DNA of 64,000 nt from Magnetococcales bacterium WMHbin3 (GCA_002753185.1 PDZX01000010.1:26071-90070), one strand, 5' to 3'. Positions 46,259 through 55,181 are shown, counted from the first letter of the stretch. Numbers and translations are program-made. Notes: generated from the letters alone by a model not told the origin.

Positions 46259-46873
46259 TCAACGGGTATCGCTCATGCCGAGCACGTCTTGCATCAATTC
46301 CCGGACCACACCCGCCCCGCCGTGGCTGCGCAACACCCGCCAGGCCGCCTGCTTGACCACCGGCATGGCGTCGCCCACGGCAACAGGATAACCGGCGACA
46401 CGGAAGGCAGGCAGATCGTTGATGTCGTTGCCGACGAAAAGAATCCGCTCCGGGGCGAACCCCTCCCGCTCGCACAACGCCAACAGGGCCGATCCCTTGT
46501 CCTCGACGGCCTGCATGACCGGGAGCTTCAGCTTCGCAGCCCTGGCGCTCACCACCGGATTGGTCTCGGTGGACATGATGAAAACCGGAATGCCCGCCTT
46601 GCGCAACAGACCGAGACCCATGCCATCCCCGCGGCTGCAGGTCACGCTCTCGATGCCGTCCTGACGCACCAGCACCCGGTTGTCGGTCAATACCCCGTCG
46701 AAATCGAACACCACCGCATCCACCCGCTCCGGGGGGGCAGGCGCGGGATCGCTTGCCGCCTCCAGACTCCTGGCGTGACGCTCGGCCAGATAATTGGTAA
46801 AATGCAACACCTCTTCCGCCAGGGAAGCTGGCAGACGGGCCAACTCCCGCAGGATGCGTTCCTCGATGGACAT
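46259..46873 (-). CDS. KdsC-like HAD phosphatase with DUF2281-like N-terminus
   Basis: 204 residues. The first 37 (MSIEERILRELARLPASLAEEVLHF...) resemble the small DUF2281-type helical domain usually found alone in antitoxin-like proteins. The rest is a HAD C0-type phosphatase: VVFDFDGVLTDNRV (nucleophile and acid Asp), STETNPVV, a conserved Lys and VGNDINDLPAF. Best match in style is KdsC or the nonulosonic acid 9-phosphate phosphatase. Given NeuC, NeuB and NeuA genes nearby, it may dephosphorylate a nonulosonic acid intermediate. ATG at 46873; the fusion is unusual. Confidence 0.75.
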   Translation of the reverse strand: MSIEERILRELARLPASLAEEVLHFTNYLAERHARSLEAASDPAPAPPERVDAVVFDFDGVLTDNRVLVRQDGIESVTCSRGDGMGLGLLRKAGIPVFIMSTETNPVVSARAAKLKLPVMQAVEDKGSALLALCEREGFAPERILFVGNDINDLPAFRVAGYPVAVGDAMPVVKQAAWRVLRSHGGAGVVRELMQDVLGMSDTR

Positions 46874-46901
46874 GCGCGCTCTCCCAAGGACGCCGACGCG
46901 A

Positions 46902-47834
46902 TCAACCGCAGGCGCGGCAGTGGTTGATCTCCACGCTGACGTGCGCCAACCCGGAAATCCCCCGCAGCAAGGACTTGTAGTGATCGGAATCGCGCGGTTG
47001 ATGGGCGACCAGCGAGACGATGCAAGCATGGCTGCTCGGCCCCACGCGCCACAGATGCAGATCGGTCACCTCGCAATCCTCGTGTTCCTGGAACCGCTCG
47101 CTAACCTGCTTTCGCAGGGGGAAGTTGTCCTCAGCGTCCAGGAGGGTCTTGGCGCTCTCCCGGATGAGACCCATCGCCCACATGCCAATCACCACGGAAC
47201 CGATCACCCCCATCAGGGGATCCATCCACACCCACCCCAGGCTCATGCCGCAGATCAGGGCGACAATGGCCGTCACCGAGGTGAGGGCATCGGCCAGGAC
47301 ATGCAGATAAGCCCCCTTGAGGTTGTGGTCCTGGTGATGGTCGTGATGGTCATCATGGTCGTGGTGATGGTGATGATGGGCGCTGCCGAGCAGTTTGGCG
47401 CTGAGCAGATTGACCATCAATCCGATTACCGCCACCAGCAGGGCGGTCTTGAACTCCACCGGAATCGGGGTGACGAGACGCTGAATGGATTCGACCGCCA
47501 TGAGGATGGCGACGATGGCCAGGGCCACGGCACTGGCAAAACCTCCCAGAGCGCCCACCTTGCCGGTGCCGAAGGTGAAGCGGGGATTATTGACGTTGCG
47601 GCGGGCGAAACGGTAGGCGAAAGCGGCCAGCCCCAGGGCGGCGGCATGGGTCCCCATGTGCCAACCGTCGGCGGTGAGGGCCATGGAGCCGGTGGCGTAT
47701 CCGGCCACCAGTTCCACGACCATGGTGACACAGGTCAGCCAGACGACCAGCAGGGTCTGCTGCTCACCGGTCTGCTGGACATCCAGGCCGAAATGGTGCT
47801 CGTGTTGCCATGCGGCAAGGTCATGAATGCTCAT
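46902..47834 (-). CDS. dmeF: CDF family divalent metal efflux transporter, DmeF-like
   Basis: 310-residue cation diffusion facilitator. Six membrane helices with the metal site ALTADGWHMGTHAAAL in helix 2 and ADALTSVTA in helix 5. The His/Asp-rich loop HHHHHHDHDDHHDHHQDH lies between helices 4 and 5, and the cytoplasmic C-terminal domain has CEVTDLHLWRVGPSSHA. The HxxxxHD-like helix 2 pattern and N-terminal HEHHFG fit DmeF (Co/Ni efflux) rather than magnetosome MamB/MamM. Overlaps the hydrolase gene by 4 bp. Substrate assignment is inference. Confidence 0.85.
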   Translation of the reverse strand: MSIHDLAAWQHEHHFGLDVQQTGEQQTLLVVWLTCVTMVVELVAGYATGSMALTADGWHMGTHAAALGLAAFAYRFARRNVNNPRFTFGTGKVGALGGFASAVALAIVAILMAVESIQRLVTPIPVEFKTALLVAVIGLMVNLLSAKLLGSAHHHHHHDHDDHHDHHQDHNLKGAYLHVLADALTSVTAIVALICGMSLGWVWMDPLMGVIGSVVIGMWAMGLIRESAKTLLDAEDNFPLRKQVSERFQEHEDCEVTDLHLWRVGPSSHACIVSLVAHQPRDSDHYKSLLRGISGLAHVSVEINHCRACG

Positions 47835-48661
47835 TTTGACAGATCCTTCAAAATATTGACCAGGGTGAACCCGTCGGCGGGATTGAGTTCATGCCCGGTG
47901 CCCAGGGTGTAGAGGGTGGAACGGCCACGCAGGGCCGGAACCCGGTTCATGTCCTGACTGGGTCCAGGCACCAGGAGATCCCCCAGGAGGAAGAACGGCG
48001 TGCCCCGCGCCACCGAGACGTAATGGATCTTGGGATGACGCTGGAGATTGAGCCAGTAAAGCAGGGAACCGGGCCAGGGACGCACGATGTCCACATAGAG
48101 TCCTCGCGAATACTTCAGCGTCTTGTAGCCCCCGCCGCCGAAGAAATCCTTGAAGACCTCCACGGGCCAGATATCGTTGGTGGCATGCAGGGCCTGCTCG
48201 GCGCGGGGGGTGCCCAGATGGGGCGAGGCAATGGTGACCAGCGCCGCCGGATTGGGGACCAGACCACGCACCAGCGCCAGCCTCAAAACCAACCCCCCCA
48301 CCGAATGCCCGACCAGAATGAACTTCTCCTTGGGATGCCTGGCCGCCAACAGACGCAGCATGGGGGCCAGATGATCGGCCTGCAATCCGAGCGGCGCGGC
48401 CGAAGGGAGGTCCACCAGATAGATCTTGTTGCGGCCACTCCCGCCCGTGCCGGGCAGCAGATGCACCCCACCCGGATCGAGACTCAGGATGCCGGCCCGT
48501 TCCCATCCCTTGCCGGCGAGAATCGGGACCACGCCGCTGGCCTCCCAGGAGGCCGAACTGCCCAGATAACCGTGGGCCAGAATCAGGACATCGGCGCGGG
48601 CCACGGCGGCCGCGAATACCATGCAAAGCGCCGCAAACAATGATAAAATCAATTTACGCAT
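47831..48661 (-). CDS. Secreted alpha/beta hydrolase (lipase/esterase-like)
   Basis: 276 residues with a signal peptide (MRKLILSLFAALCMVFAAAV, cleavage near ARA-D). LILAHGYLGSSASW is the oxyanion region, GHSVGGL holds the nucleophile Ser (about residue 119), and GTGHELNPADG probably holds the catalytic His. Resembles periplasmic triacylglycerol lipase-like proteins with an unusual middle region (FFGGGGYKTLKYSRGL). The 3' end overlaps dmeF by 4 bp. Substrate unknown. Confidence 0.8.
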   Translation of the reverse strand: MRKLILSLFAALCMVFAAAVARADVLILAHGYLGSSASWEASGVVPILAGKGWERAGILSLDPGGVHLLPGTGGSGRNKIYLVDLPSAAPLGLQADHLAPMLRLLAARHPKEKFILVGHSVGGLVLRLALVRGLVPNPAALVTIASPHLGTPRAEQALHATNDIWPVEVFKDFFGGGGYKTLKYSRGLYVDIVRPWPGSLLYWLNLQRHPKIHYVSVARGTPFFLLGDLLVPGPSQDMNRVPALRGRSTLYTLGTGHELNPADGFTLVNILKDLSK

Positions 48662-48899
48662 GGGGAGGATTCCTCGACCGGGGCAACGAAATGGACCATC
48701 TTCCGAAAGCCATTATCGCAAGGCCGGGGTCCTCATTGCAATCCCTTTTGCACGCGCGGCGCCCCCCGCCAAATCCCATGCGCGTTCTCATGAACAATTG
48801 CTTGCGCCAATCATTGATTCCCGGTTGCATTCCGGCAAAGGGCGTGCGAGAATTGATAGTCAGGCCGGGAGGTTATCATCACGACACAAGGAGCGAGCC

Positions 48900-49331
48900 A
48901 TGGACATGAATCAGGATCTCAAGAACGCGGGTCTCAAGGCAACGGCTCCCCGAATGAAGGTGCTGCGCCTGTTCGTCTCGGACGCCGGCCAACACATGAG
49001 CGCCGAGGAGGTGTACAAACGGCTCCTCGCCGACGGAGAAGAGATCGGACTGGCCACCATCTACCGCGTCCTGACCCAGTTCGAACACGCCGGTCTGCTG
49101 TCGCGCAGCCACTTCGAGGCGAACCGGGCCATCTTCGAACTCAACCAGGGGGAACACCACGACCATCTCATCTGCCTGCAGTGCGGACGCGTCGAGGAGT
49201 TCGTGGATCCGGTGATCGAGTCCCGGCAACGGGAAATCGCCCGCGAACGGGGCTTCGAGGTGCAGGCTCATGCCCTCTCCCTTTATGTCAATTGCCAAAA
49301 TCCCCAATGCCCGCATCGCCCGGCGACCTGA
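48900..49331 (+). CDS. fur: Ferric uptake regulator family protein (Fur)
   Basis: 143 residues. The winged-helix domain has LKATAPRMKVLRLF and SAEEVYKRLLADGEEIGLATIYRVLTQFEHAGLL. The dimerisation domain has NQGEHHDHLICLQCGRVEEFVD, whose His and Cys residues form the regulatory and structural metal sites, and a terminal NCQNPQCPHR. ATG at 48900 has AGGAG 8 bp upstream. The residues match Fur more than Zur or PerR. It represses iron-uptake genes when iron-loaded. The 3' end overlaps neuC, so nonulosonic acid synthesis may be co-expressed with it. Confidence 0.92.
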   Translation: MDMNQDLKNAGLKATAPRMKVLRLFVSDAGQHMSAEEVYKRLLADGEEIGLATIYRVLTQFEHAGLLSRSHFEANRAIFELNQGEHHDHLICLQCGRVEEFVDPVIESRQREIARERGFEVQAHALSLYVNCQNPQCPHRPAT

Positions 49332-50518
49332 CCACCCTGCTGGAGGAACGGGGCGGGCGACTCAAGGTGCTCGCCCTGACCGGCATCCGTTCGGAATACG
49401 ATCTGCTTTATCCCCTGCTGGCCGTCTTGCATGCCCATCCGGCCTTCGATGTCGGGGTGATCGTCTGCGGCGCCCATCTGAGCGGACTGCACCACGAATC
49501 CATTCGTCAAATCGAGGCGGACGGCCTGCCCATCGTGGAGCGGATCGAAAATCTCCTGCACTCCTCCTCGCGGGTGGGCAAGGTGCGCTCGACCGGGCTG
49601 TTGATCGCGGAACTGGGACAAACCCTGGCCAGGGAGACCCCGGACCTGCTGCTCACCCTGGGAGACCGGGAGGAGCCGGTCGCAGGCGGTTTGGCCGGCC
49701 TCTACCTGGGGATCCCGGTGGTCCACCTGGCGGGCGGGGATCACATCGCCTCCAGGGACGGCAATCCGGACGAATCGATCCGCCACGCCGCCACCAAATT
49801 GAGCCACATCCACCTCACGATGAACGAGGCCCATGCCGCGCGCGTGCGCGCGCTGGGCGAGGAACCCTGGCGGGTCCACGCGGTGGGCAGCGGCGGCGTG
49901 GACCGCCTGCGCACCGAACCCAGTCCCGATCGCCCCGGCTTGTGCCAACGGGTGGGGGATGGCGCGGCGGGGGATTATCTCATCCTGATCCATCACCCCC
50001 TGCCCGACGCCGGACAACGCCGTGACGCCGAGGAGGCCACGCTGTGCATCGAGGCCGGCTTGGCCTGCGGCATGCATCTGTTCATCGGCGCGCCCAACAG
50101 CGATCCCGGCCATGTCGAGATCCAACGGGTCATCGACGCATACGCCACCGACCCCCGCGTGACGGTCTATCGCCATCTGGAGAGACGTTTTTTTCTCGCC
50201 CTGTTGCGCCATGCGCGCTGTCTGGTGGGCAACTCCTCCCTGGCCTTTCACGAGGCCCCGTTTCTGGGACTGCCGGCGGTCAACGTGGGCGAACGGCAGC
50301 GCGACCGCATGAACGCCGGCAATGTGCAAAACGTCCCGCCGGAGTTGCGCCCCCTGGAGGAAGCCATCCACCGCGCCGCCTTCGACGAGGCGTACCGGCG
50401 GACCATCCGGCCCGGTCACACCCTCTATGGCGACGGCTTCATGGCGCAACGCTCCCTGGAGATCCTGCGCAACCTCCCCGACAAACGCACCCTGCTGGCC
50501 AAGGGGATGACCGTGTGA
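49307..50518 (+). CDS. neuC: UDP-N-acetylglucosamine 2-epimerase (hydrolysing), NeuC-like
   Basis: 403 residues. First enzyme of nonulosonic acid synthesis: hydrolyses UDP-GlcNAc (or a GDP- or UDP-diNAc-sugar) to the 2-epimer sugar plus NDP. LALTGIRSEYDLLYPLL, LLTLGDREEPVAGGLAGLYLGIPVVHLAGGD and LVGNSSLAFHEAPFLGLPAVNVGERQ(D/R)R are the catalytic and nucleotide-binding stretches of NeuC/LegG. ATG at 49307 overlaps fur by 25 bp. Whether the product is ManNAc (sialic) or the legionaminic precursor cannot be read from sequence alone. Confidence 0.9.
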   Translation: MPASPGDLTTLLEERGGRLKVLALTGIRSEYDLLYPLLAVLHAHPAFDVGVIVCGAHLSGLHHESIRQIEADGLPIVERIENLLHSSSRVGKVRSTGLLIAELGQTLARETPDLLLTLGDREEPVAGGLAGLYLGIPVVHLAGGDHIASRDGNPDESIRHAATKLSHIHLTMNEAHAARVRALGEEPWRVHAVGSGGVDRLRTEPSPDRPGLCQRVGDGAAGDYLILIHHPLPDAGQRRDAEEATLCIEAGLACGMHLFIGAPNSDPGHVEIQRVIDAYATDPRVTVYRHLERRFFLALLRHARCLVGNSSLAFHEAPFLGLPAVNVGERQRDRMNAGNVQNVPPELRPLEEAIHRAAFDEAYRRTIRPGHTLYGDGFMAQRSLEILRNLPDKRTLLAKGMTV

Positions 50519-50838
50519 ACACGATGCTGCCCAACTTCATTCAGGACAAAATGGATCGGCTTGCCCATGTCTGTGCCCGTCACGGGGTTCGCCAGTTGAA
50601 ATTGTTCGGTTCGGTCGTCCAGGGAACCTTCGATCCGAACCATAGCGACTTGGACTTCCTGGTCGAATTTCAAGAATTGACCGCCTCGGAACACGCCGAT
50701 GCCTTTTTCGGACTCATGGCGGATCTGGAGACCTTGTTTTCCAAGTCCGTGGACCTGGTCGAGGAGCGCGCGATTCGCAATCCTTATTTTCGACAAGCGA
50801 TTGCGGAAAAGCAGATTGGATTATTTCATATTGATTAA
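50515..50838 (+). CDS. MNT-type nucleotidyltransferase (MntA antitoxin-like), orphan
   Basis: 107 residues from GTG 50515 or 104 from ATG 50524. The nucleotidyltransferase signature is KLFGSVVQGTFDPNHSDLDFLVEF: Gly-Ser and Asp-x-Asp (catalytic metal site). Such proteins usually pair with a HEPN toxin (HEPN-MNT), where they AMPylate and neutralise it. No HEPN gene adjoins; only neuC before and neuB after. It is translationally linked to neuC (overlap 4 bp). Could be a stray antitoxin or have been recruited. Confidence 0.8.
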   Translation: MNTMLPNFIQDKMDRLAHVCARHGVRQLKLFGSVVQGTFDPNHSDLDFLVEFQELTASEHADAFFGLMADLETLFSKSVDLVEERAIRNPYFRQAIAEKQIGLFHID

Positions 50839-50850
50839 ATTGGTAAAAAA

Positions 50851-51948
50851 ATGAAAGAATCCGTCACCATCATCGCCGAGGCGGGGGTCAACCATAACGG
50901 TCATCCGGAGCTGGCCATGCGCCTGGTGGACGCCGCCGCCGCCGCCGGGGCGGACGCGGTCAAGTTCCAGACCTTCCGCGCCGGGGAACTGGTCAGCCGC
51001 CACGCCCGCAAGGCCGCCTATCAACAGGCCGCCACCGATCCGCAAGAGTCCCAGTTGGCCATGATCCAACGGCTGGAACTGGACCAGAACAGCCACGCCA
51101 TGCTGGCGGACCACTGCCGGGCCAGGGGCATCACCTTTCTCTCCACGCCATTCGATTTGCCGAGCCTGGCCTTGCTCACTGATGAAATGAATCTGCCCCT
51201 CCTCAAGATCCCCTCCGGCGAGGTGACCAACGGGCCGTTCCTGGTGCGGGTGGGGGCAACGGGCAAAAAAATCATCCTCTCCACCGGCATGGCCACCCTC
51301 GGCGAAATCGAAACCGCGCTGGGCGCCCTGGCCTTCGGCATGCTCGGCCCGACCGACCCACCCTCCCTGGCCGGCTGCGCGGCGGCCTTCACCTCCCCGG
51401 AAGGACAGGCGCTCCTTTTGGAACGGGTCACCCTGCTCCACTGCACCACCGAATACCCGGCCCCCCTCGATCAAGTCAACCTGCGGGCCATGGATGCCAT
51501 GGCCGCCGCCTTCGGGTTGCCGGTGGGCTACTCGGATCACACCACCGGCATCGCCGTGCCCATCGCCGCCGTGGCGCGGGGTGCGGTGGTGATCGAAAAA
51601 CACTTCACCCTGGACCGATCCCTGCCCGGACCGGACCACCGGGCCTCGCTGGAGCCGGACGAACTGGCCGCCATGGTGCGCGCCATCCGCGCGGTGGAAA
51701 CCGCCTTGCGGGGCCATGGACGCAAACTCCCCATGGCCACGGAACAAAAAAACCGGGAGGTGGCGCGCAAGAGCCTGGTCGCCATCGCCCCCATCGCCCG
51801 TGGCGAACCCTTCTCGGAGGGCAACCTGGGGATCAAACGGCCAGGATCGGGCATCTCGCCCATGGAATACTGGCAATGGCTGGGTCGAACGGCGTCGCGG
51901 GCGTACCAGCCGGACGAACCGATCGTCGCCGAGGGAGAGGCATCATGA
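50851..51948 (+). CDS. neuB: N-acetylneuraminate / legionaminate synthase (NeuB)
   Basis: 365 residues. Condenses the 6-carbon N-acetyl sugar with phosphoenolpyruvate. IIAEAGVNHNG, ADAVKFQTF, FLSTPFD, KIPSGEV, LSTGMA, LHCTTEYPAP, VGYSDHTTG and VIEKHFTLDR are the conserved TIM-barrel motifs; a SAF/antifreeze-like C-terminal domain (about 300-365, RSLVAIAPIARGEPFSEGNL) is present. Start ATG has the purine-rich GGTAAAAAA upstream. The acceptor specificity (ManNAc or 2,4-diacetamido sugar) is undetermined. Confidence 0.93.
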   Translation: MKESVTIIAEAGVNHNGHPELAMRLVDAAAAAGADAVKFQTFRAGELVSRHARKAAYQQAATDPQESQLAMIQRLELDQNSHAMLADHCRARGITFLSTPFDLPSLALLTDEMNLPLLKIPSGEVTNGPFLVRVGATGKKIILSTGMATLGEIETALGALAFGMLGPTDPPSLAGCAAAFTSPEGQALLLERVTLLHCTTEYPAPLDQVNLRAMDAMAAAFGLPVGYSDHTTGIAVPIAAVARGAVVIEKHFTLDRSLPGPDHRASLEPDELAAMVRAIRAVETALRGHGRKLPMATEQKNREVARKSLVAIAPIARGEPFSEGNLGIKRPGSGISPMEYWQWLGRTASRAYQPDEPIVAEGEAS

Positions 51949-52679
51949 TCGACGGGGCAAGCGTCCTGGCCGTGATCCCGGCGCGCGGCGGCTCCCAGGG
52001 AGTGGCGCGCAAGAACATCCGCATGGTGGCGGGCAAGCCGCTGCTGGCCTGGACCATCGAGGCGGCGCGCGCCTGCCCGGAGATCGACCGGCTGGTGCTC
52101 TCCTCCGAAGACGCGGAAATCATCGCCACCGCGCGCCAATGGGGGTGCGAATGCCCCTTCCCGCGCCCCCCGGAACTGGCCGCCGACCACTCCCTGGCCA
52201 TCGACGTGGCCCTGCACCTGCTGACCACCCTGCCGGAACGCTACGACTATCTGGTCTGGCTGCAACCCACCTCCCCCTTGCGCACGGCGCAAGACATCTC
52301 CGACTGCCTGCGGCTCTGCCTGCGGACAGGGGCGGACAGTTGCGTCACGGTCACCCCGGCGGACAAACCCCCCTGGTGGATGTTCTTCGTGGACGCAACC
52401 GGTACCATGCGCCCCGTGCTGCCCGGAGACCACACCCGCGCCAACCGCCAGGAACTCCCCCGCGCCCACCTCCTCAACGGCGCGGTCCTGGTGGCCCGTA
52501 CCGCATGGCTGCAACGCGCGGCCCGCTTCATGGACGAAAACACCAGGGCGCTCGTCATGCCTCCGGAACGGTCCCTGGACATCGACTCCGAACGGGACCT
52601 GCTGGTCGCGGAGTGGTTTCTCTCCAGATCTCCCTCAGGCACGCCATGCGCATCGGCATCGACTTCGACAACACCCTGA
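51945..52679 (+). CDS. neuA: CMP-nonulosonate cytidylyltransferase (NeuA-like)
   Basis: 244 residues. Activates the nonulosonic acid with CTP. VLAVIPARGGSQGVARKNIRMVAGKPLL is the CTP-binding loop. SSEDAEI and QPTSPLR follow, and SLDIDSERDLLVAE is the C-terminal Asp motif. ATG at 51945 overlaps the neuB stop (ATGA). No fused phosphatase domain; the HAD gene that overlaps its 3' end (34 bp) may supply it. Confidence 0.92.
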   Translation: MIDGASVLAVIPARGGSQGVARKNIRMVAGKPLLAWTIEAARACPEIDRLVLSSEDAEIIATARQWGCECPFPRPPELAADHSLAIDVALHLLTTLPERYDYLVWLQPTSPLRTAQDISDCLRLCLRTGADSCVTVTPADKPPWWMFFVDATGTMRPVLPGDHTRANRQELPRAHLLNGAVLVARTAWLQRAARFMDENTRALVMPPERSLDIDSERDLLVAEWFLSRSPSGTPCASASTSTTP

Positions 52680-53260
52680 TCGACTACGACGACTCCTTTG
52701 TCCAGGTCGCCCGCGAGTTGGGTTGGCCGCCTCCGCCGGGAAGCAGCGGCAAGAACGCCGTCCGGGAGTTCGTGCGCGGCCTGGAAGAGGGAGAGAACAA
52801 ATGGCGCCGCTTGCAGGCCGCCGTCTACGGCCCGCGCATCGGCCACGCCCGCCTGCGGGACGGTGTCCGTCCGTTCCTGGAGCAGGCCGCCTCGCGCGGG
52901 GCCACCCTCTTCGTGGTGAGCCACAAGACCCGCTTCGCCGCCGGCGACCCGGACCAATTATGCGATCTGCGGCAAGCCGCTGCGGCATGGCTTTGGCAAC
53001 AAGGCCTCCTGGCCCCGGCGGGTCCGGGCATTCCCCCGGAACACCTTTTTTTCTCCATGACCCGCGAGGATAAGGTAGCACGCGTTGCGCAATTGCGCTG
53101 CGACATCTTCATCGACGACCTGCCGGAAGTTTTCACGGACCCCGGCTTTCCCCCAACCACCCGGCGGATCCTCCTCGACCCCTGGGGGGATCTCCCCACG
53201 GACCCCGCCTGGGAGCGCTGCCCGGATTGGCAGGCCATCACCCGCTTGCTGTTCGCTTGA
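52646..53260 (+). CDS. HAD-like hydrolase in the nonulosonic acid locus
   Basis: 204 residues. RIGIDFDNTLIDYDDSF holds the nucleophile Asp; FVVSHKTRF is the second motif; FIDDLPEVFTDP is the Asp-pair motif. Long insertion between motif I and II (about 30-80, a helical cap). ATG at 52646 overlaps neuA by 34 bp. The substrate is unknown; the position suggests a sugar phosphate or phosphorylated intermediate. Related proteins beside surface-sugar genes are often called HAD or capsule-associated phosphatases. Confidence 0.75.
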   Translation: MRIGIDFDNTLIDYDDSFVQVARELGWPPPPGSSGKNAVREFVRGLEEGENKWRRLQAAVYGPRIGHARLRDGVRPFLEQAASRGATLFVVSHKTRFAAGDPDQLCDLRQAAAAWLWQQGLLAPAGPGIPPEHLFFSMTREDKVARVAQLRCDIFIDDLPEVFTDPGFPPTTRRILLDPWGDLPTDPAWERCPDWQAITRLLFA

Positions 53261-53347
53261 TGGATGTCGTGGCCTTGTGCCCGATTCTTGCTTTTTTTCC
53301 ACTCCAGAAAGCATGAAAACGCAATCGACGGCATTTCCGGAGACGAC

Positions 53348-54352
53348 ATGGGGAACAAAACGATATCCGACAACACCCTGCAAAAAATCGCCAGGCGATT
53401 GACCGGTCAGCCAGAGGCGAGGCTCGTCCCGGTGCGCGGCGGAGGCAACAGCCGCCTCATGCGCGTGGAAACCCGCACCGGACGGTTTGCCTTGAAGCAC
53501 CATCTCCGTCAAGCCCATGACCCTCGCGACCGACAAAAAACCGAAACCCGTGCCCTGACCTTCCTGCATGCCCACGGCGTGACCGAGGTACCGCAGGTGA
53601 TCGCACTGGACCGGGAACACGGCTGCACCCTGCTGGAGTGGATCGACGGGGAGCCGGTCAGCGGGGCGACCACGGCGGAGGTGGACATGGCCCTGGAATT
53701 GATCCGGAAACTGTACGCCCTGCGCGAGAGTCCCAAGGCCCGCCGCCTGCCCCTGGCTTCGGCGGCCTGCCTGTCGCCGGTCATGCTGCTCGACCAGGTC
53801 GGCACACGCATGGACCGGCTTTTTCCCGTCCTGCCGAAACACCCGGAACTGGCGGCCTTCGTATACAAGGAGTTGCTGCCCTTCGCCGATCGGAGCCTTG
53901 GCGCCATGGTGCGCCATTCCCCTGTGGAAGAACTCCCCCCTGCCCTGCGGCTGCCGAGTCCCTCGGATTTCGGCTTTCACAATGCCTTGCGCCGCCCGGA
54001 CGGACGCATCATCTTTCTGGATTTCGAATACTTCGGCTGGGACGACCCGGTGAAGCTGACTTGCGACTTTCTTATGCATCCTGGCATGGATCTTGATGCT
54101 ACATTACGAGAATATTTTGCCAACGGCATGCGGGAGATCTGCCGGGAGGACGCGGCGTTCGAGGAGCGCCTCGCGGGCTATCTGCCGTTGCTGGGGGTCT
54201 GTTGGTGCATGATCATGCTCAACGAATTCCTGCGGGAAGGGTGGAAACGGCGCGCCTTCGCCGGTGCCAGGGAGATGCGGTCAGACGCGCGCACCCGGCA
54301 ACTGGCCAAGGCCAGGGCGCTGTTGACCTGGCTGCGCAACCGAAAGGGATAA
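53348..54352 (+). CDS. Aminoglycoside phosphotransferase-fold (APH) sugar or small-molecule kinase
   Basis: 334 residues. PVRGGGNSRLMRVETRTGRFALKHH (nucleotide loop and Lys), LLEWIDGEPV (hinge), SPSDFGFHNALRRPDGRIIFLDFEYFGWDDP. The catalytic Brenner loop is HxDxxxxN in usual APH proteins, but here it reads SPSDFGFHN, so His is replaced while the Asp and Asn remain; the metal-binding LDFE is intact. Could phosphorylate a sugar such as the acceptor of the transketolase that follows 4 bp later. ATG 53348. Substrate unknown. Confidence 0.75.
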   Translation: MGNKTISDNTLQKIARRLTGQPEARLVPVRGGGNSRLMRVETRTGRFALKHHLRQAHDPRDRQKTETRALTFLHAHGVTEVPQVIALDREHGCTLLEWIDGEPVSGATTAEVDMALELIRKLYALRESPKARRLPLASAACLSPVMLLDQVGTRMDRLFPVLPKHPELAAFVYKELLPFADRSLGAMVRHSPVEELPPALRLPSPSDFGFHNALRRPDGRIIFLDFEYFGWDDPVKLTCDFLMHPGMDLDATLREYFANGMREICREDAAFEERLAGYLPLLGVCWCMIMLNEFLREGWKRRAFAGAREMRSDARTRQLAKARALLTWLRNRKG

Positions 54353-54356
54353 AAAA

Positions 54357-55178
54357 ATGAATCCGGCAGACAATACGCCACTGGACGAACGGTCGCGCCA
54401 CCTGCGCAAGAGGGTGCTGCACGCCATGGAAAAAGGGGGCCGCGGCCACCTGGCATCGGCATTCTCGCTGATCGAAATCCTGCGCACGCTCTACGACGAC
54501 GTGCTGCGCACACGGCCATCCGAACCGGATTGGCCAGATCGCGACCGCTGCATCCTCAGCAAAGGGCACGGCTGCCTGGCGCTCTATGCGATCCTGGCGG
54601 ACAAGGGTTTCTTTCCCGTCGAGGCGCTGGATACCTTCTGCCGCTTCGACTCCTTTCTGGGGGGCCATCCGGAACGGGGACGCATCCCTGGGGTGGAGGC
54701 CTCCACCGGCGCCCTGGGCCACGGCCTCTCCATCGGGGTCGGCATGGCCCTGGCCGCGCGAATGAAAAAACAGTCCCACCGGGTGGTGGTGATCCTGGGG
54801 GACGGCGAAAGCAACGAAGGGTCGATCTGGGAGGCGGCCATGGCGGCGGCCAAACATCGCCTGGACAATCTGATCACCCTGGTGGACTGCAACGGCATGC
54901 AATCCTATGGCCCCACCCGCGAGGTGCTGGACATGGCCCCCATGGCAGAAAAGTGGCGCGCCTTCGGCTGCGAGACCAGAGAGGTGAACGGCCACGACCT
55001 CGCCGCCCTGCGCACCGCGCTCGCCACCCCCCCGCAACCGGCAAGACCCCTGACGATCCTTTGCCACACCGTCAAGGGCAAAGGGATCGGAGTGGCGGAA
55101 AACAACGCCGACTGGCACCACAAGTCCAAGCTGGCGCCCGATCTGTTGGCATCCCTCTACGGGGAACTGGAGGCCTGA
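54357..55178 (+). CDS. Transketolase, N-terminal (thiamine diphosphate-binding) subunit
   Basis: 273 residues. The TPP-binding half of a split transketolase: GRGHLASAFSLIEILRTLY, DRCILSKGHGCLALYA, EASTGALGHGLSIGVGMAL, VVVILGDGESNEGSIWEA (GDG-x-N metal motif) and VDCNGMQSYG. The C-terminal half is encoded by the next gene, 4 bp on. Such split forms next to surface-sugar genes usually make a special sugar, not housekeeping pentose phosphates. Follows the kinase by 4 bp. Confidence 0.93.
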   Translation: MNPADNTPLDERSRHLRKRVLHAMEKGGRGHLASAFSLIEILRTLYDDVLRTRPSEPDWPDRDRCILSKGHGCLALYAILADKGFFPVEALDTFCRFDSFLGGHPERGRIPGVEASTGALGHGLSIGVGMALAARMKKQSHRVVVILGDGESNEGSIWEAAMAAAKHRLDNLITLVDCNGMQSYGPTREVLDMAPMAEKWRAFGCETREVNGHDLAALRTALATPPQPARPLTILCHTVKGKGIGVAENNADWHHKSKLAPDLLASLYGELEA

Positions 55179-55181
55179 CCG

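Noticed and set aside
46902..47834. Magnetosome-type CDF transporter (MamB/MamM)
   Set aside because: The His-rich loop and DmeF-like N-terminus, and the lack of any other magnetosome gene, favour a metal efflux pump.
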